A DNA stretch of 15,747 nt from Acidobacteriota bacterium (GTDB lineage Bacteria; Acidobacteriota; Terriglobia; Terriglobales; Acidobacteriaceae). The position numbers were made by a program, and so were the translations under genes. The stretch is taken from the NCBI GenBank assembly GCA_021799945.1, contig JAJYZK010000020.1, positions 1-15,747 of the forward strand, in the 5' to 3' direction. Numbering within the stretch: the first letter of the stretch is position 1; each line of letters starts with the position of its first letter. This document shows, piece after piece, positions 1 to 7,151 of this stretch. The notes beneath the pieces are model-generated. The model ran no database searches. It was given only the letters and a program-made list of their open reading frames with translations, and was not told where the DNA came from.

Positions 1-106
1 GCACCTCGGCCCCGTGAATGGCGAAGTGCATGGTGATGACCGCCGAGGCAAGGGCTACCATGGCCAGCGTCATGCCGGCCAGGATGAGCCGAAAGATGCG
101 GATCAT
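1..106 (-). CDS. Membrane-anchored protein, N-terminal fragment (possibly PASTA-domain)
   Basis: Partial gene: only the first 35 residues lie in the window and the rest runs off the left edge. The visible part is a short basic start (MIRIFR) followed by a hydrophobic stretch at about residues 5-26, then HFAIHGAEV, which fits an uncleaved signal anchor with the bulk of the protein outside the cytoplasm. The ATG at 106 overlaps the TGA of the osmC-like gene as ATGA, and GGAAGAG sits about 5 nt upstream inside that gene, so translation is probably coupled. From memory, similar N-termini in Acidobacteria belong to PASTA-domain proteins (small extracellular domains that bind peptidoglycan or beta-lactams), but no PASTA domain is visible here, so that part is a guess. 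Confidence 0.6.
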   Translation of the reverse strand, partial: MIRIFRLILAGMTLAMVALASAVITMHFAIHGAEV

Positions 107-558
107 GGCCGCTCTTCCGGCGCGGCTCCGGTCGCCTTGCTCTCCGCGGCGGGCGGGGCGCCGGCGAGCTCAATCGAGATTTCGATGGCCGCCGTCTTTT
201 CCAGCATCCGGGAGACGGAGCAGTATTTTTTCTCGGATAAGGCGACCGCGTCCGCCACGGCCTTGGGCGAGACTTCCCCCGCGACGCGGTAGGTGAGCCG
301 GATGCGGGTAAAAACCCGCGGTGGGGTTTCGGCCTGCTCAGCCTCGGCGGTCACCGTGAGCCCGGTGAGCGGCTCGCGTTTTTTCCGCAGGATCGAGGCC
401 ACATCGACGGAGGTGCAGGCGCAGAGCGCCATGAGAACGGTCTCCATGGGGCTGGGTCCGCCCGCATGCTCCGGGCCGGCGTCCATTGCCACGCGATGGC
501 CGCTCTCGGAGACGGTCTCAAAGCGCTGCTCTTCCTGCCAGGTTGAGGTTGCTCGCAT
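103..558 (-). CDS. OsmC family protein (peroxiredoxin-like, YhfA type)
   Basis: 151 residues, the usual length for OsmC/Ohr-family proteins, which reduce organic hydroperoxides through a pair of cysteines in a homodimer. The two cysteine regions are visible: LCACTSVDVASIL (Cys46 and Cys48) and SEKKYCSVSRML (Cys113). GGPSPMETVLMAL at 33-45 is the conserved helix start before the first cysteine. CTSVDV at the first cysteine is more like the YhfA branch than true Ohr, whose substrate is less certain. The C-terminal 20 residues are an Ala/Pro/Glu-rich tail. The ATG at 558 has a strong GGAGG 4 nt upstream. The gene follows menG by 58 nt and shares an ATGA overlap with the next gene. Cytoplasmic; the specific substrate is unknown. 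Confidence 0.88.
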   Translation of the reverse strand: MRATSTWQEEQRFETVSESGHRVAMDAGPEHAGGPSPMETVLMALCACTSVDVASILRKKREPLTGLTVTAEAEQAETPPRVFTRIRLTYRVAGEVSPKAVADAVALSEKKYCSVSRMLEKTAAIEISIELAGAPPAAESKATGAAPEERP

Positions 559-563
559 GGCCC

Positions 564-612
564 CTCCGGCCGGCGCCCGGCCTACGACTAGGCTACAGCC
601 GGGCCGGCGGAG
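564..612 (-). promoter_or_regulatory. GC-rich hairpin between menG and osmC, overlapping the osmC SD
   Basis: On the minus-strand transcript, five nt after the menG stop, CTCCG-CCGGC-CCGGC can pair with GCCGG-(GC)-GCCGG-(C)-CGGAG, a 15-bp stem with 2-nt and 1-nt bulges. The loop itself contains GCCTA-GTCG-TAGGC, a possible inner hairpin competing with part of the outer stem. The last pairing block uses GGAG of the osmC Shine-Dalgarno. There is no U-tract, so it is not a classical intrinsic terminator. It could lower osmC translation or mark an mRNA processing point. Chance pairing in GC-rich DNA is a real alternative. Confidence 0.4.
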
Positions 613-616
613 ATGG

Positions 617-1387
617 CTACTGCTTTACCCCGCGAAACAGGCCGGCGATCCCCAGGCTATACGGGGTCCAGGCAGTCTGGGCGAAGCCCACGGCCCGCAT
701 TCTCTGCAGCATGCTCTCCGGGGAGGGAAATCTGTCGACCGAGGCGGGGAGATAGCGGTAGGCAGCGGAGGATCCGGAAAAGAGCGACCCCAGGGCCGGA
801 AGGACGCGGTGGAAATACAGTCCGTAGAGCCTGCCCGGCAGGCCGGGCGGCTGGCTGAAATCCAGGATGCCCAGCGCTCCGCCGGGCTGCAGAACGCGAT
901 GGAACTCCAGCAGGCCCTGGTCGTAGTTGACCAGGTTGCGGAAGCCGAAGGCGCAGGTCAGCAGGTCGATCGAGCAGTCCGGCAGCGGCAGGTGAAGGGC
1001 GTCGGCCTCGAAGAACTGCACCGGCTGGCCGCCAAGCTTGGCCGCTGCGCGCACCAGCATGGGATGAGAGAAATCCCCCGCCAGGATGGGGAGAGCCCCC
1101 GGCGGCCGGAGCTTGAGCAGGGCGCGAGTCAGGTCGCCGGTGCCGCAGCAGATGTCGAGAATCCTGGCCTCCGGGTGGGACAGCATGGGCCGGAAGGCGC
1201 GGGCCGTTCGCCACCACCACCAGCGATCGATGTTGCAGGAGAGAACGTGGTTGACCAGGTCGTAGCGCGGGGCGATGCGGTCGAAGATGTCGCGCACGGC
1301 GGTCGCAGCGCCGGCGTCGTTCTCCGTTCCCGCGGGGCGGGCGCCGGAGGCCGGCGCGGCCTTCGCCGGCTGGGCGGCAGGCTTCAT
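617..1387 (-). CDS. menG: Demethylmenaquinone methyltransferase (MenG/UbiE family)
   Basis: 256 residues. Transfers a methyl group from S-adenosylmethionine to demethylmenaquinone, the last step of menaquinone synthesis, at the inner face of the membrane. Family marks: IFDRIAPRYDLVNHVLS at 34-50, the SAM-binding loop LDICCGTGD at 77-85, the acidic end of strand 2 in AGDFS (103-107), the UbiE signature AFGFRNL at 146-152 followed by FHRVLQPGG, and YRYLPASVDRFPSP at 210-223. The first 28 residues are an Ala/Pro-rich extension not usual for the family. A run of four tryptophans (56-59) replaces the more usual basic DRRWR-like segment. The ATG overlaps the aroB stop as ATGA, supporting this start. 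Menaquinone rather than ubiquinone is inferred from the suspected phylum; UbiE-type enzymes can act on both. Confidence 0.93.
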   Translation of the reverse strand: MKPAAQPAKAAPASGARPAGTENDAGAATAVRDIFDRIAPRYDLVNHVLSCNIDRWWWWRTARAFRPMLSHPEARILDICCGTGDLTRALLKLRPPGALPILAGDFSHPMLVRAAAKLGGQPVQFFEADALHLPLPDCSIDLLTCAFGFRNLVNYDQGLLEFHRVLQPGGALGILDFSQPPGLPGRLYGLYFHRVLPALGSLFSGSSAAYRYLPASVDRFPSPESMLQRMRAVGFAQTAWTPYSLGIAGLFRGVKQ

Positions 1388-2490
1388 CGGCCGCCGCCGG
1401 CGCTTTCCCCGGCCCGCACCTGGTCGAGCGCCCGCAGCAGCTCGGCGTCGGAAACATCTTCGGCGACCATTGCCTTGCCGATGCCATCCAGCAGAATGAA
1501 GCGTCGGATCCCGGCCCGGTTCTTCTTGTCTTTGCCGGCGGCCTCCAGCAGCCGGGCGTTGGAGATTCCGGGAAATGGCGGCGGAGCAAAGGAGCGAATC
1601 AGCGCAGCGGCGCGATTCGCCTGCACGGAGCGCAGGAGGTGGCGCGAGCGGCTGATCTCCAGGGCCACCAGCATGCCCAGAGCCACGGCCTCGCCGTGCA
1701 GCATCGCGCCATAGCCGCCCACCGCCTCGATGGCGTGGCCGATGGTGTGGCCGAAATTCAGGATCATGCGCAGCCCGGCCTCTTTTTCATCCTGCGCCAC
1801 CACGTCGGCTTTGACTCGCACGGAGGCGGAGACGATCCGCTCCAGGGTTCGCGCGTCGCCGCGGTCGATGAGCCCGCGGCCCGATTCGAGGAAGCGGAAT
1901 AGCGAGGCGTCGCGGATCAATCCGGCCTTGATGCTCTCGTACAGGCCGGCATGGAGCTCCCGCCGCGGCAGGGTGGCCAGCAGCCCGATATCCGCAATCA
2001 CCGCGCGGGGATTGTAGAAGGCGCCCAGCAGGTTTTTGCCGGAGATCAGATTGACGCCGGTCTTGCCGCCGACCGAGGAGTCCACCTGGGCCAGCAGGGT
2101 GGTGGGAATCTGGATGAAATCGATCCCGCGCATGTAGATGGCGGCGAGAAAGCCCCCGACATCGCCGACCACGCCGCCTCCGAAGGCGATCAGCAGGGCG
2201 GAACGATCCGCGCCGCTTTGCGCCATCCGCGAGGCCAGTTCCTCCACCGACGCCAGCCGCTTGTGCCTCTCCCCGCTCGGCAGAAAAAGCGCGGTCGGCG
2301 GGGGACCCGGCAGCGCGGCCAGAAAGCGCTGGCCCCACAGCGCCCAGATCTCCGGCGTGGTGAGCACGTACACCCCTTGCCGTTTTCCCCGCAGGAAGGG
2401 CCGCAGGTGGCGCGACAGCGCGTGGAGAAGTCCATTGCCAATGGAGACGAAATACTGCCCGGGTTGCGTGACGACCTTGACCTTATGCAC
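1384..2490 (-). CDS. aroB: 3-dehydroquinate synthase
   Basis: 368 residues, normal family length. Converts DAHP to 3-dehydroquinate, the second shikimate-pathway step, using NAD+ and a divalent metal in the cytoplasm. Visible marks: the NAD-binding GGGVVGD at 104-110, PTTLLAQVDSSVGGKTGVN (129-147), and three metal-ligand positions by comparison with known AroB: Glu185 in YESIKAG, His248 in NFGHTIGHAIE and His265 in LHGEA. The start is GTG at 2490: an in-frame TAG lies six codons upstream with no ATG between, and only a weak GAAAG lies in front. The 3' end overlaps menG by 4 nt, so the two are translationally coupled. It faces nadB across a 153-nt divergent gap. Confidence 0.97.
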   Translation of the reverse strand: MHKVKVVTQPGQYFVSIGNGLLHALSRHLRPFLRGKRQGVYVLTTPEIWALWGQRFLAALPGPPPTALFLPSGERHKRLASVEELASRMAQSGADRSALLIAFGGGVVGDVGGFLAAIYMRGIDFIQIPTTLLAQVDSSVGGKTGVNLISGKNLLGAFYNPRAVIADIGLLATLPRRELHAGLYESIKAGLIRDASLFRFLESGRGLIDRGDARTLERIVSASVRVKADVVAQDEKEAGLRMILNFGHTIGHAIEAVGGYGAMLHGEAVALGMLVALEISRSRHLLRSVQANRAAALIRSFAPPPFPGISNARLLEAAGKDKKNRAGIRRFILLDGIGKAMVAEDVSDAELLRALDQVRAGESAGGGR

Positions 2491-2527
2491 GGCGGACTTT
2501 CGCGGCTAACTTCGCTGGATACACCAT

Positions 2528-2560
2528 GGTATCGCAGGGGTATCGCGGGGGCATCGGGGC
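2528..2560. repeat. Three tandem 11-bp units in the aroB-nadB divergent gap
   Basis: GGTATCGCAGG (2528-2538), GGTATCGCGGG (2539-2549) and GGCATCGGGGC (2550-2560) follow one another without spacing. The first two match at 10 of 11 positions and the third matches the second at 8 of 11. An inverted half, GATAC (2518-2522), pairs with GTATC (2529-2533) around ACCATG. Direct units of 11 bp place repeats on one face of the helix, as for a regulator binding cooperatively. The location between two divergent starts fits an operator, but no good -35/-10 pair was found next to it. Function is inferred only. Confidence 0.5.
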
Positions 2561-2643
2561 GGCGGCCCGGGCTGCGGCAGGGCCGCGTTGCGCAGGCCCC
2601 GCCCGGGCATTTCGCGATGATACCCTCAGGTGTGGCCAACGAG

Positions 2644-4329
<1,686 letters not shown>

Positions 4330-4348
4330 GGTCAGCCGAGGTGAGCCT

Positions 4349-5152
4349 ATGAACGATGCGGCGTCGGATGCGGCGTCGATGGACAAGCGCGGAAGCTCCC
4401 ATCCTCTGTTGGGGGCTCTCGCTCAACTGAAGCTGCCGTTGGTCGGCCTGCAATGGGTCGGCAATCTGGCCTGGATTCTCCTGGCCCTGGCGTGGCCGCG
4501 GCTCCTCGGCCCGCATTTCCGGCAGATTCTCGCCGCGACGCTTTGTGCGCTGAGCCTGGCCTTTCTTTTCCTCTGGCTGCAGGCGTATACGCTGCGCAAG
4601 TTGCGAAAGGCCGCGCGGCCGCTTCCACTGCCCGCCGCCTTCCTGCTGGTTGCGCTGTGGACCGGCGTGTGGCTGCTGCTGCTCCTCGTCGTCGGCGTCG
4701 CCGAAGACCGCGCCGGCCTGTTTGCCGGCTCCCTGAGGTACAAGCTCCCGCCCCTGCTGCGGCATGCCGTTTCCTTCCACCGGCTGGTTGCCTGGCAGCG
4801 CTGGATGTATGGCGCGGCGCGGTGGCTGTTTGCCGGCTTGCTGCTGCCCGACGCCATGGAGACCGTGGCCTCCGGCGCGCATCCCGACGCCTTTGCCCGC
4901 GCCTCCCACATCTATCGCCGGTGGTTCTACTGGCTGGCCGCGCTGGTGTGCGGATTCGGCGGCTCGGCGGTCACGGAGGCGGCGATGGGTTGGCGGTCGG
5001 GCAACGGGTTGGGCGACGAGGCGGTGCGCGCATGGATGCGCCTGGGCGGCGCCTATACGGTCGATCTTCTGTTGTGGTGTTTCATGCTGGGATTGGTCGC
5101 GTTTTATCTGGGAGAGGAGTTTGCGGGGCGGACGGCCATTACCGGACCTTGA
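4349..5152 (+). CDS. Uncharacterised multi-pass membrane protein
   Basis: 267 residues; I do not recognise the family. Hydrophobic segments at roughly 31-54, 57-80, 95-117, 153-167, 191-209 and 236-255 suggest five or six membrane spans. The first 28 residues are polar and a basic loop (LRKLRKAARP) follows span 2, which by the positive-inside rule would be cytoplasmic. The 118-150 and 168-190 stretches are larger polar loops. No enzymatic or transporter motif is visible. The start at 4349 has a strong SD, GAGGTGAG, with its GAGG core 7 nt upstream, 19 nt after the nadB stop, so it is probably co-transcribed with nadB. An upstream in-frame ATG at 4232 lies inside nadB and is less likely. The 3' end overlaps the convergent uup-like gene by 14 nt. 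A role tied to NAD metabolism is only suggested by position. Confidence 0.8.
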   Translation: MNDAASDAASMDKRGSSHPLLGALAQLKLPLVGLQWVGNLAWILLALAWPRLLGPHFRQILAATLCALSLAFLFLWLQAYTLRKLRKAARPLPLPAAFLLVALWTGVWLLLLLVVGVAEDRAGLFAGSLRYKLPPLLRHAVSFHRLVAWQRWMYGAARWLFAGLLLPDAMETVASGAHPDAFARASHIYRRWFYWLAALVCGFGGSAVTEAAMGWRSGNGLGDEAVRAWMRLGGAYTVDLLLWCFMLGLVAFYLGEEFAGRTAITGP

Positions 5153-6938
5153 CTTCGAGTTCGGCCCATCGTTCGTAGAGAGCGTCGACGGCGGCCCGGC
5201 TCGCCTCCAGCGCGGCCAGGGCCTCCTGCAATTGGAGGGCGTCGCAGGCGATCGCGGGATCTGCCACTCGCCTGTGCCGTTGCTCCAGATCGCGTTCCGC
5301 GGCTGCGATGCGCTCCTCCATCCCGGCATACTCCCGCGCTTCGAGATACGAATGCCTCTTCTTTGCGGGCGGCGCAGCCGGGCGCTCCGCGGCGGGCGCA
5401 GCGGAGCGGGGCGCCGGGCTCTCGCTTCGCCAATCCTCCCATTGCCGGTAATCCGCGAAGAGCTGGGCCTGGCCGCGTCCGTCGAGGCCCAGGACGGTGG
5501 TGGAGACGCGGTCCAGCAAATACCGGTCGTGGGTGACCAGCACCAGAGCGCCGGGAAACTCCAGCAGGCTTTCCTCCAGCACCTCCAGCGTCGGGATGTC
5601 CAGATCGTTCGTCGGCTCGTCCAGCAGCAGCAGGTCGGCCGGCTCCAGCATCAGGCGTGCGATCAGAACCCTGGCCCGCTCGCCTCCGGATAAGCTTCCG
5701 ATCGGCTGGTTCAACTGTTCGCCGGCAAACAGGAAGCGCGAGGCCCAAGAGGAGACATGGATTATCCGGCCGCGAAACAGGACCGAGTCTCCGTCTGCGG
5801 CCAGCGCCCGGCGCAGGGTGATCTCAGGGTCCAGCCGCCGCTCCTGATCGAAGTAGGCGATGCGCAAGGACGGAGCCCGGTTCACCGCGCCTTTCTTCGG
5901 CTCCAGATCGCCTTTGAGCAGCTTCAGCAGGGTGGACTTGCCACAGCCGTTGGGGCCGACCAGCCCCACGCGCATGCCGGCGGCGACGGTGAAGTCGAGG
6001 CCGGAGAAGAGGGTTTGGCCATACCCGCACTCTATGCCGTCCAATTCAATCAAGCGCTTCGACTGGCGGCCGCTGGAGGATAGGTCGATGGAGACCGATC
6101 GGGCTCCGCTTCGGGCGTTCATCCGCGCGAGTTCCCCGATCAGTTCGTTGGCGTTGTCGATTCTGGCCTTGGCCTTGGTGGCCCGCGCCTTGGGCCCGCG
6201 CCGCAGCCATTCGATCTCCGTGCGCACACGGCCGGCCAGCGCCTGCCGGCGCTTGGACTGCGCGGCGAGAAACTCCTCCTTCTTTTCCAGAAACCGGCTG
6301 TAGTTGCCGGCGGCCCGCAGCAGGCCATCCGGGTAGGCGCGATTCAGCTCCACGGTGACGGTGGCCGCATTCTCCAGAAAATACCGGTCGTGGCTGACCA
6401 CCACGCAGGCGAACGGGGCGCTCGCCAGCAGACTCTCCAGCCAGGCGATTCCCAACAGATCCAGATGGTTGGTGGGTTCGTCCAGCAGCAGAACGTCCGG
6501 GCGCAGGGCCAGAGCTTCGGCGATGGCCAGCCGCTTGCGCCAGCCTCCGGAAAGCGTAGCCGCCGGGGTGAGGAAGTCGGAAAATCCCGCCCGTCCCAGC
6601 GTTTCATGCAGCCGCCCGTCCCAATCCGATTCGGGGATGGCCGTCCGGCGCAGAGCGGATTCAAGCACCGACCGGACAGTCTCGCCGGCGGCGAATTCTG
6701 AGATTTGCGCCACGTAGCCCAGCCGCGCGTGTTTGCGTACGGCCAGTTGGCCGGAGTCCGGCGCGATCGCTCCGGCCAGAATGCCGAGCAGCGTGGATTT
6801 CCCCGACCCGTTCGGGCCGATGAGCCCGATGCGGTCGCCTTCCGACACGGTGAAGGAAAGGCGGGTGAAGAGCGCCTGGGCGCCGAAGGACTTGGAAATC
6901 TCCTGCGCGTTGAGGATGGGCGGCAAGATGGGCGGCAA
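5139..6938 (-). CDS. uup: ABC-F ATPase, Uup-like
   Basis: 599 residues with two ATP-binding cassettes and no membrane domain, the ABC-F layout. Cassette 1: Walker A GPNGSGKST (41-49), signature LSGGW (129-133), Walker B LLLDEP (150-155), SHDRYFLEN. Linker: EIEWLRRGPKARATKAKARI (241-260), typical of Uup. Cassette 2: GPNGCGKST (328-336), LSGGE (416-420), LLLDEP (437-442), THDRYLLDR. A Pro/Ala-rich stretch (507-526) leads to a charged helical C-terminal region (529-599), like the Uup coiled-coil domain, which in E. coli binds branched DNA. ABC-F proteins act at the ribosome or on nucleic acids; the exact role of Uup is not settled. The start is TTG at 6938: an in-frame TAA lies seven codons upstream with no ATG in between. 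A second TTG four codons later is the alternative. Convergent overlap of 14 nt with the membrane-protein gene. Confidence 0.93.
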   Translation of the reverse strand: MPPILPPILNAQEISKSFGAQALFTRLSFTVSEGDRIGLIGPNGSGKSTLLGILAGAIAPDSGQLAVRKHARLGYVAQISEFAAGETVRSVLESALRRTAIPESDWDGRLHETLGRAGFSDFLTPAATLSGGWRKRLAIAEALALRPDVLLLDEPTNHLDLLGIAWLESLLASAPFACVVVSHDRYFLENAATVTVELNRAYPDGLLRAAGNYSRFLEKKEEFLAAQSKRRQALAGRVRTEIEWLRRGPKARATKAKARIDNANELIGELARMNARSGARSVSIDLSSSGRQSKRLIELDGIECGYGQTLFSGLDFTVAAGMRVGLVGPNGCGKSTLLKLLKGDLEPKKGAVNRAPSLRIAYFDQERRLDPEITLRRALAADGDSVLFRGRIIHVSSWASRFLFAGEQLNQPIGSLSGGERARVLIARLMLEPADLLLLDEPTNDLDIPTLEVLEESLLEFPGALVLVTHDRYLLDRVSTTVLGLDGRGQAQLFADYRQWEDWRSESPAPRSAAPAAERPAAPPAKKRHSYLEAREYAGMEERIAAAERDLEQRHRRVADPAIACDALQLQEALAALEASRAAVDALYERWAELEVKVR

Positions 6939-6947
6939 TCCGATGGA

Positions 6948-6952
6948 CCTTT
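6948..6952 (-). promoter_or_regulatory. Shine-Dalgarno deciding the TTG start of uup
   Basis: Minus strand reads GGGAAAGG followed by 9 nt and then TTG at 6938. No ATG or GTG exists between the in-frame TAA upstream and the conserved ILNAQEISKSFG segment, so this AAAGG supports the TTG at 6938 over the TTG at 6926. Confidence 0.6.
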
Positions 6953-6965
6953 CCCGACTTTATTC

Positions 6966-7006
6966 CGGTCTTGGCCGTAGTTCCGATGGAGTCCTGGCCG
7001 AGACCG
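6966..7006. promoter_or_regulatory. Imperfect 11-bp stem-loop upstream of uup
   Basis: CGGTCTTGGCC (6966-6976) faces GGCCGAGACCG (6996-7006) across a 19-nt loop. The pairing is complete on the plus-strand RNA with one U-G wobble; on the minus strand, where uup is read, the same position is an A-C mismatch. It lies about 28-68 nt before the uup start and may be an operator palindrome or leader hairpin. No U-tract follows on either side. No protein is known to bind it; function is open. Confidence 0.35.
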
Positions 7007-7056
7007 TATCGAGTCTTGACGGGAGGCTTGACTGCGCCGCGGGGATCGTGGAAAAA

Positions 7057-7120
7057 GCAGATCCTTCGCTATGCTCAGGACGACAAGCATTCATCTGCTT
7101 CGCTGCGCTCAGAAGGAGAA
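7057..7120. repeat. Dispersed intergenic repeat fragment (CTTCGCTxxGCTCAG type)
   Basis: Two related copies sit 34 nt apart: CTTCGCTATGCTCAGGAC at 7064-7081 and CTTCGCTGCGCTCAGAAG at 7098-7115; over 23 nt they agree at 18 positions. Read in six frames this gives the spurious peptides QILRYAQDDK and VLSIAKDL, which I recall as hallmarks of a non-coding intergenic repeat (the HPERSEGS/AQDD type) scattered through Acidobacteria and some other genomes. It lies between the two ABC-F genes and is probably transcribed with them. Copy number in this genome cannot be seen here. Confidence 0.6.
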
Positions 7121-7151
7121 TGGTTCCTCGTCGAACTTCGGAAAGGCCACA

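Noticed and set aside
293..1714. Long plus-strand open frame of 473 codons
   Set aside because: It runs antisense to osmC, menG and aroB, has a low-complexity Arg/Gly/Ala-rich translation and no recognisable domain; GC-rich DNA leaves such frames open.
1951..2643. Extension of the nadB frame far upstream
   Set aside because: This part is antisense to aroB and across the divergent gap; NadB homology begins at MDRDFLVIGAG.
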